Part shown: positions 28,872-36,547 of the stretch, one piece after another
Position numbering within the stretch: the stretch's first letter is position 1
Layout: each line of letters opens with the position of its first letter
Assembly: GCF_007673235.1 (NCBI RefSeq)
Contig: NZ_VDZH01000003.1
Span: forward strand, 531,168 to 595,167
Source: Curtobacterium pusillum
GTDB taxonomy: Bacteria > Actinomycetota > Actinomycetes > Actinomycetales > Microbacteriaceae
Reading direction: 5' to 3'
Length of the DNA: 64,000 bases
Program-made: the position numbers and the translations under genes
The notes under the pieces: model-generated
What the model was told of the DNA's origin: nothing
The model's input: the letters and a program-made list of their open reading frames with translations, nothing else
Database searches by the model: none

Positions 28872-28890
28872 AGGTTTACAGGTTAAACCT
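28872..28890. promoter_or_regulatory. Palindromic operator upstream of the Fic gene
   Basis: AGGTTTA (28872-28878) and TAAACCT (28884-28890) form a perfect 7-bp inverted repeat with a 5-base spacer. It sits in an AT-rich island 29 bases before the Fic GTG start. It is the likely binding site of the Fic protein's own winged helix or of the TetR regulator encoded just upstream. Confidence 0.55.
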
Positions 28891-28923
28891 AAACAACAGG
28901 ACGTGGAAGTCAGGGATGTGCGA

Positions 28924-29547
28924 TCACGTGGTGCTGGTGAGGGACGCTTCGTCGAGGCCGACCGCGCGGGCGATCGTCGTGCGGACGAGCCCCTCGCGGG
29001 TGGGCCGGTCGAGGTAGTCGACGAGGGCGTACCCGTTCGTGGCGTCCACGAGCGCGAAGAGGAGCCGGCCGACGGCGTCCGGGTCGTCCACGCGCATGAC
29101 ACCATCCCGGACCCCCTCGACGACGATCCCGGTCGCCAGTCGCTGCCAGTCGTCCATGACGCCGCGGGCCGCCGCCGCGAGCACGGTGTTCGTCCGGCCG
29201 ATGCTCCACGCGTCGGCCCAGAGCGCGGCGACGTCGTCGCGGTCCGGGTCGGCGATGCAGGACAGCAGCGCGCCGAGCCGGGCGCCAGGGCCGTGCACGT
29301 CGGCCACGATCGCGGCCACCTCGGCGACCTCGGCTGCGGCGATCGCGCGGAAGGTCTCGCCGACGAGGTCCTCCATCGCCGGGTGGTAGTGCGCGACGAG
29401 TGAGGGGGCGACCCCGATCGAGGCGGCGACACCGCGCAGGGTGACCGCGGCGAGTCCGTCGGCGCGGGCGACGGCGATCGCGGCGTCGGCGATCTGGGCC
29501 TCCCGCTCGGCGGGGCTCAGGCGCCGTCGGGTCGGTGTGGTCGGCAC
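28924..29547 (-). CDS. TetR-family transcriptional regulator
   Basis: The 207-aa protein has a TetR-type N-terminal helix-turn-helix (REAQIADAAIAVARADGL, then VTLRGVAASIGVAPSLVAHY; residues about 14-56). An all-helical ligand-binding domain typical of the family follows. The GTG start at 29547 lies 9 bases after the pucR stop, so the two are probably co-transcribed. The ligand is unknown. By location it could regulate the putrescine genes or the Fic gene. Confidence 0.88.
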   Translation of the reverse strand: MPTTPTRRRLSPAEREAQIADAAIAVARADGLAAVTLRGVAASIGVAPSLVAHYHPAMEDLVGETFRAIAAAEVAEVAAIVADVHGPGARLGALLSCIADPDRDDVAALWADAWSIGRTNTVLAAAARGVMDDWQRLATGIVVEGVRDGVMRVDDPDAVGRLLFALVDATNGYALVDYLDRPTREGLVRTTIARAVGLDEASLTSTT

Positions 29548-29556
29548 GCGACCAGC

Positions 29557-31119
29557 CTAGGCGGACGTCGTCGACCCGGCTCCGGGGCCGCCCTCGACCA
29601 CGAAGGCCGCCCAGAGGTCCGCCCGGGTGGCGAACACGGACAGGTCCCGTTCGAGGAGTCGTCCGGCGTGCTCGATCCGGGCGCGGGCGGTGTGCCGGTG
29701 GACGCCGAGCTCCTGCGCGGTGCGGTCGTACTCGCAGTTCTGTTCCAGCCAGGTCCGCACGGTGCGGGTGAGCTCGGTACCCGCGGTGCGGTCGTGGTCG
29801 AGCAGGGGAGCGAGCACCGCGCGGGCGACGGCCCGGGCGTCCACGTCGACGTGGGCGAGGTGGGCGAGGACGCCGTCACGGGCGAGGTCGCCGAACTCCG
29901 TGATCCCGGGGCGTCCTTCACGACGCCGGTCGAGCGCCTGGACGGCCTCGGTCCGGGCTCGGCCGAAGTACGGGTACGAGGCACCGTCGGAGAGCCCGGC
30001 GTGCAGGTCGTAGCGGCTGACGAGCTCCTCGACGACCGCGGTGTCGTCGGCGCCCACGCAGAGGAACAGGGCGTCGTCCACCGCGAAGAACAGCCGGCCG
30101 GGACGGTCCTGCACCCAGAGCTCGAGCAGGTCGACCACCGTGTCGAGGTCCTGGTCGGCGACGTCGAGCGCCGCGATCCGGACGGGTTCCGCTGGGAGTG
30201 GCCCCCAGACCTCCCGCGACGTGGTGTCGACGACGGCCGGGTCCCCGACGGACAGCATCGTGAGCAGCCCGGTGCGGAGCAGGCCGCGGGCCCGCGCGAG
30301 CTCGCGGTTCTGCTGCAGGGCGAGACCGGCGAGGGCGATCACGGCGGTCACGACCTCCCGGCCGGCGCGGTCGAGTGCGCCGCCGTTCGCGATGGCCAGG
30401 ACACCGCTGAGGTGTCCGCCGCTGCCGAGGGTCTGCAGCGTGAAGCCGGTGCGGTGCTCGGTCGTCACGGGCAGGCTGGCCCGCTGCCCGGCGCGGAGGA
30501 GTCGGAGCGACTCGGTCCGGAGCAGGTCCAGGTCGGACGCCGGGACACCGTCGTCGGGGTACCCGCGGTCGAGGCGACCGGACACGTCGAACAGCCCGAC
30601 CCAGCCGTCCAGCTGCCGTGAGAGTTCCGCGATCGTGGCGCCGAGACCGTCCGGTCGCATCGCGGCGAGGGAGATGGCGCGCTGGGCGGCGAGGGCCCAC
30701 GCGTTCCGGGCGTTGGCCTCGCGCGCGACGGCGTCCGCGTTGGCCTGCGCAACGGCGATGAACGAGGTCTCGTACGGCACCTCGAACAACGGCAACCCGG
30801 AGGCCTCGCACGCGGCCACGAGCTGCGCGGGGGTGCCGGCGCGGACGACCTCGGTGCCGAACCCGAGTGCGACGACCCCGCGCTGCCGCAGCCGTCGCAC
30901 GTAGGCGGCGGCGAACGACTCCGTGACCTCGGCCTCGGTGCCGAACTGCTTCCCCGTGGTCAGGAGACCCTGCCCGTCGGCGAGGAACGGCGTGGGGTCG
31001 TCGAGGTCGGAGCTGTGCAGCCACGACAGGGGAGCGTCGAGCGCCTCAGCCTCGGGGCTGGTGAGCAGCCGCAGGTGGAGGTCGGCGCGGTGGAGCAGGG
31101 ATCGCAGCGTCGCGGGCAT
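29557..31119 (-). CDS. PucR-family transcriptional regulator
   Basis: The 520-aa protein has an N-terminal PucR domain (SWLHSSDLDDPTPFLADGQG, then LLTTGKQF), a central GGDEF-like/CdaR region and a C-terminal helix-turn-helix (CEYDRTAQELGVHRHTARAR, then IEHAGRLL). PucR/CdaR-type regulators usually control catabolism of nitrogen compounds. It is divergent from gabT with a 92-base gap containing a TGTACA motif that also occurs twice upstream of the APC permease gene. I infer that it activates the putrescine/GABA genes in response to an intermediate. The binding assignment is untested. Confidence 0.9.
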   Translation of the reverse strand: MPATLRSLLHRADLHLRLLTSPEAEALDAPLSWLHSSDLDDPTPFLADGQGLLTTGKQFGTEAEVTESFAAAYVRRLRQRGVVALGFGTEVVRAGTPAQLVAACEASGLPLFEVPYETSFIAVAQANADAVAREANARNAWALAAQRAISLAAMRPDGLGATIAELSRQLDGWVGLFDVSGRLDRGYPDDGVPASDLDLLRTESLRLLRAGQRASLPVTTEHRTGFTLQTLGSGGHLSGVLAIANGGALDRAGREVVTAVIALAGLALQQNRELARARGLLRTGLLTMLSVGDPAVVDTTSREVWGPLPAEPVRIAALDVADQDLDTVVDLLELWVQDRPGRLFFAVDDALFLCVGADDTAVVEELVSRYDLHAGLSDGASYPYFGRARTEAVQALDRRREGRPGITEFGDLARDGVLAHLAHVDVDARAVARAVLAPLLDHDRTAGTELTRTVRTWLEQNCEYDRTAQELGVHRHTARARIEHAGRLLERDLSVFATRADLWAAFVVEGGPGAGSTTSA

Positions 31120-31154
31120 GAGGGCACCCTATCCGCCGAGTCGATCGAGACCAC

Positions 31155-31172
31155 CCCGGGTGTACACGGCGG
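31155..31172. promoter_or_regulatory. TGTACA-centred motif in pucR-gabT promoter
   Basis: GTGTACAC (31160-31167) lies about 45 bases before the gabT ATG. On the minus strand it reads CCGCCGTGTACAC, similar to CCGCGATGTACAG and CCGCGGTGTACAG upstream of the permease at 39348. It is a candidate PucR operator. Confidence 0.45.
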
Positions 31173-31211
31173 ACAGTGGGTCCGTGCGCTCGGCGCTCCT
31201 ACCATCGGCGC

Positions 31212-32573
31212 ATGACCTCCACCGCTGCACCCTCGATCAGCGCCGCCCCCGGTGGCCCCTCGCTGCCCCAGGAACGGCGGCTCGTCACCGAGGTGCCGGG
31301 TCCGCGCTCGCGGGAGCTCTTCGAGCGCAAGTCCGCGGCCGTCGCAGCCGGGGTCGGGGTCGCCGTGCCGATCGCCGTCGTCGCCGCGGGCGGTGGCGTG
31401 GTCGTCGACGCGGACGGCAACTCCCTCATCGACCTCGGTTCCGGCATCGCCGTGACGAGCGTCGGGAACGCGCACCCCGGCGTGGTCGCCGCCGTGCAGG
31501 AGCAGGTCGCCGCGTTCACCCACACCTGCTTCACCATCACTGCCTACGAGGGGTACGTCGAGGTCGCCGAAGCCCTCAACCGGCTGACCCCCGGCGACCA
31601 CGAGAAGCGGACCGCCCTCTTCAACTCCGGTGCCGAGGCCGTCGAGAACGCCGTGAAGATCGCCCGGAAGCACACCGGACGGCAGGCCGTCGTCGTGTTC
31701 GACCACGCGTACCACGGCCGGACGAACCTCACGATGGCGCTCACCGCGAAGAACCAGCCCTACAAGAACGGCTTCGGTCCCTTCGCCCCCGAGGTCTACC
31801 GCGTGCCGATGTCGTACCCGTTCCGCGACGGACTCACCGGTGCCGAGGCCGCGAAGCGCGCGATCAGCCAGATCGAGAAGCAGGTCGGCGCGGAGAACAC
31901 CGCCGCGGTGCTCGTCGAGCCGATCCAGGGCGAGGGCGGGTTCGTCGTCCCGGCACCCGGGTTCCTCACCGCCCTGTCGGACTGGACCACGGCGAACGAC
32001 GTCGTGTTGATCGCCGACGAGGTGCAGACCGGCTTCGCCCGCACCGGTGCGATGTTCGCCAGCGAGCACGAGGGGCTCGTCCCCGACGTCGTGACGACCG
32101 CGAAGGGGATGGCCGGTGGCCTGCCGCTCTCGGCGGTGACCGGTCGCGCCGAGATCATGGACTCCGCCCACGTCGGCGGCCTGGGCGGCACGTACGGCGG
32201 CAACCCGGTCGCCTGCGCCGCAGCGCTCGCCGCCATCGACGCGTTCGAGCACGACGGGCTCGTCGAGCGTGCGGAGGCGATCGGCACGATCCTGCTGGAC
32301 CGACTCCGCACGGCCCAGGCGTCGGACGCCCGCATCGGCGACGTCCGCGGCCGTGGAGCGATGGTCGCGATCGAGCTCGTCGACCCCGCGACCGGCGAGC
32401 CGGACCCGGGACTCACCGGCGCGGTGGTGCGGTACGCGTACGAACACGGCGTCATCGCACTGACCGCCGGCACGTACGGCAACGTCGTGCGCTTCCTGCC
32501 CCCGCTCGCGATCGACGATGCGCTGCTCGGCGAGGGCCTCGACGTCGTCCTGGAAGGACTGGCAGCAGCATGA
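31212..32573 (+). CDS. gabT: 4-aminobutyrate aminotransferase
   Basis: GabT transfers the amino group of GABA to 2-oxoglutarate, giving succinate semialdehyde and glutamate. The 453-aa class III PLP enzyme has FNSGAEAVENAVKIARKHTG (cofactor phosphate binding), DHAYHGRTN, LIADEVQTGFARTG with Asp269, and the Schiff-base Lys298 in TTAKGMAGG. ATG 31212 is chosen over an in-frame upstream ATG (31176) because the extension does not look conserved. The stop overlaps gabD by four bases (ATGA). It is the first gene of gabT-gabD-puo. Confidence 0.95.
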   Translation: MTSTAAPSISAAPGGPSLPQERRLVTEVPGPRSRELFERKSAAVAAGVGVAVPIAVVAAGGGVVVDADGNSLIDLGSGIAVTSVGNAHPGVVAAVQEQVAAFTHTCFTITAYEGYVEVAEALNRLTPGDHEKRTALFNSGAEAVENAVKIARKHTGRQAVVVFDHAYHGRTNLTMALTAKNQPYKNGFGPFAPEVYRVPMSYPFRDGLTGAEAAKRAISQIEKQVGAENTAAVLVEPIQGEGGFVVPAPGFLTALSDWTTANDVVLIADEVQTGFARTGAMFASEHEGLVPDVVTTAKGMAGGLPLSAVTGRAEIMDSAHVGGLGGTYGGNPVACAAALAAIDAFEHDGLVERAEAIGTILLDRLRTAQASDARIGDVRGRGAMVAIELVDPATGEPDPGLTGAVVRYAYEHGVIALTAGTYGNVVRFLPPLAIDDALLGEGLDVVLEGLAAA

Positions 32574-34111
32574 CCACCACCGCCCCCACGACGGCCTGGC
32601 CCGTCGTCCCCGACGCGACCGGACCAGCCGCCGAACAGGCCGTCCTCGACCGGGTCCCCACGGGCCTCCTGGTCGACGGCACCTGGCAACAGGCGGCCGA
32701 CGGCGCGACGTTCCCCGTCGTCGACCCCTCCACCGGCGAGACGCTCCTGCGGATCGCCGACGCCACCCCGGACGACGGCCGACGGGCGCTCGACGCCGCG
32801 CACGCGGCGAAGGACGGCTGGGCGACCACGCCGCCGCGGCAGCGCGCCGAGGTCCTCCGTCGCGCGTTCGACCTGCTGCAGGAACGCCGCGAGGAGTTCG
32901 CGCTCCTGATGACGCTCGAGATGGGCAAGCCGCTCGCCGAAGCGCGTGGCGAGGTGACGTACGGCGGCGAGTTCCTCCGCTGGTTCTCCGAGGAAGCGGT
33001 CCGCATCGGCGGGTCGTACGGCACGAACCCCGAGGGCACCGGCCGGGCGATCGTCACGCACAAGCCCGTCGGTCCGGCGTTCCTCATCACGCCGTGGAAC
33101 TTCCCCCTCGCGATGGCCACCCGCAAGATCGCACCGGCGCTCGCCGCCGGCTGCACCGTCGTCGTGAAGCCGGCCGAGCTCACGCCGCTCACCACGCTGC
33201 TCTTCGCCGACCTGCTGCTCGAAGCGGGGGTGCCGGTGGGTGTCGTGAACGTCGTGCCGACCACGCACGCGGGCGCGCTGTCGGAGCCGCTCCTCGCCGA
33301 CCCGCGGCTGCGGAAGCTGTCCTTCACCGGGTCCACGCCGGTCGGCCGGACGCTCCTGACGCAGGCCGCGCAGACGGTGCTCCGGACGAGCATGGAGCTC
33401 GGCGGGAACGCCCCCTTCCTGGTGTTCGAGGACGCCGACCTCGACCTCGCCGTCGATGCCGCGCTCGCTGCGAAGTTCCGGAACACCGGGCAGGCGTGTA
33501 CCGCCGCGAACCGGTTCCTCGTGCACGAGGACGTCGCAGAGGAGTTCGCCCGCCGGGTCACCGAGCGCGTCGAGGCGATGTCGGTCGGTCGCGGCACCGA
33601 GGACGGCGTCGCGATCGGCCCGCTCATCGACCAGCGTGCGGTGGACAAGGCGCACCGCCTGGTCACCGACGCCGTCGAGCGCGGAGCCGTCCTGCGCACC
33701 GGCGGCCACCCCGTCGACGGCCCGGGCACCTTCTACGCCCCGACCGTCCTGACCGACGTGCAGCCCGGCAGCGAGCTGCTCCGCGACGAGATCTTCGGGC
33801 CCGTGCTGGCGATCCGGACGTTCCGCACCGAGGACGAGGCGGTCACCGCGGCGAACGACACGGAGTACGGTCTCGTCGGTTACGCCTGCACGGAGGACAC
33901 CGCTCGCGGACAGCGGCTCATGGAGCGGCTCGAGACGGGCATGCTGGGACTCAACACCGGCGTCGTGTCGAACGCCGCCGCCCCGTTCGGCGGGGTGAAG
34001 CAGTCCGGCCTCGGTCGGGAGGGCGGCGGCGAGGGCATCGCCGAGTACCTCGAGACCATGTACACACTGACGCCCGACCCGTTCGGGCGCACGAAGGGAA
34101 CGCAGCGATGA
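32570..34111 (+). CDS. gabD: Succinate-semialdehyde/aldehyde dehydrogenase
   Basis: This NAD(P)-dependent aldehyde dehydrogenase converts succinate semialdehyde to succinate; from its position next to puo it might also oxidise 4-aminobutanal. The 513-aa protein has the ALDH fold with TPWNFPLAMATRKIAPALAA, catalytic Glu276 in SMELGGNAPF and nucleophile Cys310 in NTGQACTAANRF. The N-terminus is about 25 residues longer than typical GabD. Its start overlaps gabT and its stop overlaps puo, both by ATGA, showing tight coupling. Confidence 0.92.
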   Translation: MTTTAPTTAWPVVPDATGPAAEQAVLDRVPTGLLVDGTWQQAADGATFPVVDPSTGETLLRIADATPDDGRRALDAAHAAKDGWATTPPRQRAEVLRRAFDLLQERREEFALLMTLEMGKPLAEARGEVTYGGEFLRWFSEEAVRIGGSYGTNPEGTGRAIVTHKPVGPAFLITPWNFPLAMATRKIAPALAAGCTVVVKPAELTPLTTLLFADLLLEAGVPVGVVNVVPTTHAGALSEPLLADPRLRKLSFTGSTPVGRTLLTQAAQTVLRTSMELGGNAPFLVFEDADLDLAVDAALAAKFRNTGQACTAANRFLVHEDVAEEFARRVTERVEAMSVGRGTEDGVAIGPLIDQRAVDKAHRLVTDAVERGAVLRTGGHPVDGPGTFYAPTVLTDVQPGSELLRDEIFGPVLAIRTFRTEDEAVTAANDTEYGLVGYACTEDTARGQRLMERLETGMLGLNTGVVSNAAAPFGGVKQSGLGREGGGEGIAEYLETMYTLTPDPFGRTKGTQR

Positions 34112-35478
34112 CCATCGAGAAGGACGTCGTCATCATCGGCGCCGGCGTGACCGGACTCACCGCCGCGAACCGGCTGGTCGCCGAGGGCAAGACCGTCGCC
34201 GTCCTCGAGGCCCGCGACCGCGTCGGCGGCCGCACGTGGACGAACGACATCGAGGGCGTCACGCTCGAGATCGGTGGCCAGTGGGTCTCACCGGACCAGA
34301 CCGCGCTGCTCGAGACCCTCGACGACCTCGGCCTCGAGACGTACGACCGCTACCGCGAGGGCTCCAGCGTCTACGTCGACGAGCACGGCACCCGCACCGA
34401 GTACACCGGCGACATCTTCCCGCTGCCCGAGGCCACCGCCGCCGAGATCGAACGGCTCGTCGCCGTCGTCGACGAGTACGTGGCGACGGTCGACCCGTCC
34501 CGCCCGTGGGAGGCACCGGGTGCCGCGGCCCTCGACGAGACCTCCTTCCGCGCCTGGCTGCACACCCTCAGCGACGACCGGGTCGCGACGGACAACGTCG
34601 AGCTGTTCATCGCCGGCGCGATGCTCACGAAGCCCGCGCACGCCTTCTCGGCCCTGCAGGCGCTGCTCATGGCCGCGTCGGCCGGCAGCTTCACGAACCT
34701 CGTCGACGCGGACTTCATCCTCGACAAGCGCGTCGTCGGCGGCATGCAGCAGGTCTCCGAGCGGCTGGCGGAGCGCCTCGGCGACGACGTGCACCTTAAC
34801 GCACCGGTGCGCACCCTGCGCTGGGACGACGACGGGGTGGTCGCCATCGCGGACGGTGGCATCGAGGTCCGGGCACGGCAGGCGCTCGTCGCGGTGCCGC
34901 CGCCCCTGTACTCGCGCATCTCGTACGAGCCGCCGCTTCCGCGACGCCAGCACCAGTTGCACCAGCACCTGTCGATGGGCTTCGTCATCAAGGTGCACGC
35001 GGTCTACGACCGGCCGTTCTGGCGCGGTGCCGGGCTGTCCGGCACGGCGTTCAGCCCCTACGAGCTCGTGCACGAGGCCTACGACAACACCTCACCCGGC
35101 TCGGAGCAGGGCACCCTCGTCGGGTTCGTCTCGGACGTGCACGCCGACGACGTCTTCGCGATGAGCGCCGAGGAGCGCAAGGCCCGCGTCCTCGCGTCGC
35201 TCGCGCACTACTACGGCGACGAGGCGCTCCGTCCGGTCGTCTACTACGAGAGCGATTGGGGTACCGAGGAGTGGACCCGGGGCGCGTACGCGGCGAGCTT
35301 CGACCTCGGCGGACTCGTCCGCTACGGGGCCGACCAGCGCGCGGCCGTCGGACCCATCCGGTTCGCGTCGAGCGACCTCGCCGGGCACGGGTACCAGCAC
35401 GTGGACGGCGCGGTCCGGATGGGCCGCGAAGCGGCCGCCGAGATCCTCGCCTCGCTGCCGCAGCCGGCGGTGCGGTAG
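34108..35478 (+). CDS. puo: Putrescine oxidase-like flavin monoamine oxidase
   Basis: The enzyme oxidatively deaminates putrescine to 4-aminobutanal, H2O2 and ammonia. The 456-aa protein begins with a dinucleotide-binding motif (VVIIGAGVTGLTAANRL) followed by LEARDRVGGRTWTND and IGGQWVSPDQTALLETL. The C-terminal FAD-binding segment is ASSDLAGHGYQHVDGAVRMG. Similarity is to actinobacterial putrescine oxidases, though substrate range cannot be read from sequence. Overlap with gabD and the operon gabT-gabD-puo make putrescine to succinate the likely route. Confidence 0.88.
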   Translation: MTIEKDVVIIGAGVTGLTAANRLVAEGKTVAVLEARDRVGGRTWTNDIEGVTLEIGGQWVSPDQTALLETLDDLGLETYDRYREGSSVYVDEHGTRTEYTGDIFPLPEATAAEIERLVAVVDEYVATVDPSRPWEAPGAAALDETSFRAWLHTLSDDRVATDNVELFIAGAMLTKPAHAFSALQALLMAASAGSFTNLVDADFILDKRVVGGMQQVSERLAERLGDDVHLNAPVRTLRWDDDGVVAIADGGIEVRARQALVAVPPPLYSRISYEPPLPRRQHQLHQHLSMGFVIKVHAVYDRPFWRGAGLSGTAFSPYELVHEAYDNTSPGSEQGTLVGFVSDVHADDVFAMSAEERKARVLASLAHYYGDEALRPVVYYESDWGTEEWTRGAYAASFDLGGLVRYGADQRAAVGPIRFASSDLAGHGYQHVDGAVRMGREAAAEILASLPQPAVR

Positions 35479-35490
35479 ACCCACACCGAG

Positions 35491-35536
35491 ACGGACTGGA
35501 GGCGCGGGGCGGGCTGGTCCCGCGCCTCCCGTCCGT
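35491..35536. repeat. GGAGGC-family palindrome after puo
   Basis: 18-bp arms (ACGGACTGGAGGCGCGGG at 35491-35508 with 35519-35536) differ by one mismatch and enclose a 10-base loop. The sequence is a close sibling of the element at 13998-14041. Its place 13 bases after the puo stop suggests it also ends the transcript. Confidence 0.75.
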
Positions 35537-35587
35537 TTCATGGTCGTCTGGACGGGCGTCACGCGGGTCGCGCGTAGCGTCCCGGCC

Positions 35588-35746
35588 ATGAGCGACACGA
35601 CCCCCACGGGGAGCAGCGAGCCGACCGACGCCGAGCGCAAGTACACCGAGGACCTGCCGGACGGGTCGCCGTCCGGCGACGCCACGGAGGACCCGGGCAA
35701 GGACAGTGACCACGACTCGGGCGGGGAGCCGGCCGACCCGCAGTAG
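35588..35746 (+). CDS. Small acidic protein, function unknown
   Basis: A 52-aa frame starts at ATG 35588 (MSDTTPTGSSEPTDAERKYT) and is dominated by Asp, Glu, Ser, Thr, Pro and Gly, with no hydrophobic segment, so probably intrinsically disordered. Codon use is high-GC like its neighbours. It ends 17 bases before the convergent vapC stop. I recognise no family; small disordered acidic proteins of this kind occur in other Microbacteriaceae, but a chance frame cannot be ruled out. Confidence 0.5.
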   Translation: MSDTTPTGSSEPTDAERKYTEDLPDGSPSGDATEDPGKDSDHDSGGEPADPQ

Positions 35747-35763
35747 CCTCCGTCGAGGGCGGG

Positions 35764-36168
35764 CTACTGCTCCGGCAGGTACTCGTGCCGGAAGCCCGGT
35801 ACGACGGCAGCGATGTGGTCGTAGTCACGATCCGCGGTGAGCACGATCGCCTCGTTCGCGATCGCGTACGCCGCGATGAGCGAATCCACCGCACCCACTC
35901 CACGCACGTACCCGCCGTTCCAGAGCGCGCTCTGCAGCGCGAGGACGTCGGTCTCGCTCGGGTGCTCCTCTGCGGGGAAGAACACCTCCATGTCGAGGAC
36001 GTACTCGGCGTGCTCCGCCGCATCTCGAGCGGAGAAGCAGTACTCGACCACCTGCGGAGGGCAGGTGAGGACGAGGTCCTGGGTCGACACGACACGGAGA
36101 CGCTCCGCGATGGCCGGATGACGCCCGGCCTTCCACCACACGGAGTTGTCGATGATGTACGCGCTCAC
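35764..36168 (-). CDS. PIN-domain toxin (VapC family)
   Basis: VapC toxins are Mg-dependent ribonucleases that cut tRNA or rRNA. The 134-aa protein from GTG 36168 (SAYIIDNSVWWKAG) has the PIN acidic residues: Asp7, Glu42 (PQVVEYCFS), Asp95 (GAVDSLIAAYA) and Asp113/Asp115 (LTADRDYDHIA). The start overlaps the antitoxin stop by four bases (GTGA), the classic type II layout with antitoxin first. Target RNA unknown. Confidence 0.9.
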   Translation of the reverse strand: MSAYIIDNSVWWKAGRHPAIAERLRVVSTQDLVLTCPPQVVEYCFSARDAAEHAEYVLDMEVFFPAEEHPSETDVLALQSALWNGGYVRGVGAVDSLIAAYAIANEAIVLTADRDYDHIAAVVPGFRHEYLPEQ

Positions 36169-36395
36169 GCGTCGTCGGCAGGGACGTCCGGCGCTGCGTA
36201 GTGCGTGACGGAGGCTGCCGTCTGCTCGTCCGTGAACTCGCGGCCGATGATGCGCTCGACGGCAGCGGGCTGCTGGCGGACGGCGATGAGGGTCTGCAGT
36301 GCACGGTTCACGACGTCGCGGTTCGTGCGCGCGCCGGTGAGCTCCTTGGCGGTGTCGAGCACCGCCTGGTCGAGGTCGATCGTCGTGACGGTCAT
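36165..36395 (-). CDS. VapB-type antitoxin
   Basis: The 76-aa partner of the PIN toxin. The N-terminus MTVTTIDLDQAVLDTAKELT and the segment RTNRDVVNRALQTLIAVR resemble ribbon-helix-helix/VapB DNA-binding regions of the type II antitoxin group. The C-terminal third is acidic, as expected for toxin neutralisation. ATG 36395 is preferred over the adjacent ATG at 36398 because GGAGGG then has better spacing. The AT-rich promoter just upstream has two TATAGT repeats. Confidence 0.85.
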   Translation of the reverse strand: MTVTTIDLDQAVLDTAKELTGARTNRDVVNRALQTLIAVRQQPAAVERIIGREFTDEQTAASVTHYAAPDVPADDA

Positions 36396-36426
36396 CATTC
36401 CCTCCGGACTCGTGGCGTGGATCGAT

Positions 36427-36444
36427 ACTATACACCCGACTATA
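36427..36444 (-). promoter_or_regulatory. AT-rich promoter/operator of the vapBC pair
   Basis: Two TATAGT hexamers (minus strand; 36427-36432 and 36439-36444) repeat at a 12-base interval, 32 bases before the antitoxin ATG. The stretch is far richer in A and T than the surrounding DNA. One copy probably is the -10 element and the pair could be the VapBC autorepression site. Confidence 0.5.
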
Positions 36445-36479
36445 TAAAGCGTCAGGGTGTCGGAGGCGACCAGCGGATC

Positions 36480-36519
36480 GACGGGAGGCACGTTGCCAGC
36501 TGGCACCGTGCCTCCCGTC
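36480..36519. repeat. Near-perfect 40-bp palindrome of the GGAGGC family
   Basis: Left arm GACGGGAGGCACGTTGCCAG (36480-36499) and right arm (36500-36519) are complementary with a single mismatch and no loop. It begins 28 bases beyond the SSADH stop on the minus strand and could terminate that operon. It is the most symmetrical member of the repeat family here. Confidence 0.75.
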
Positions 36520-36547
36520 CGACGTGGAGACGACCCCAGAGCGTCCG

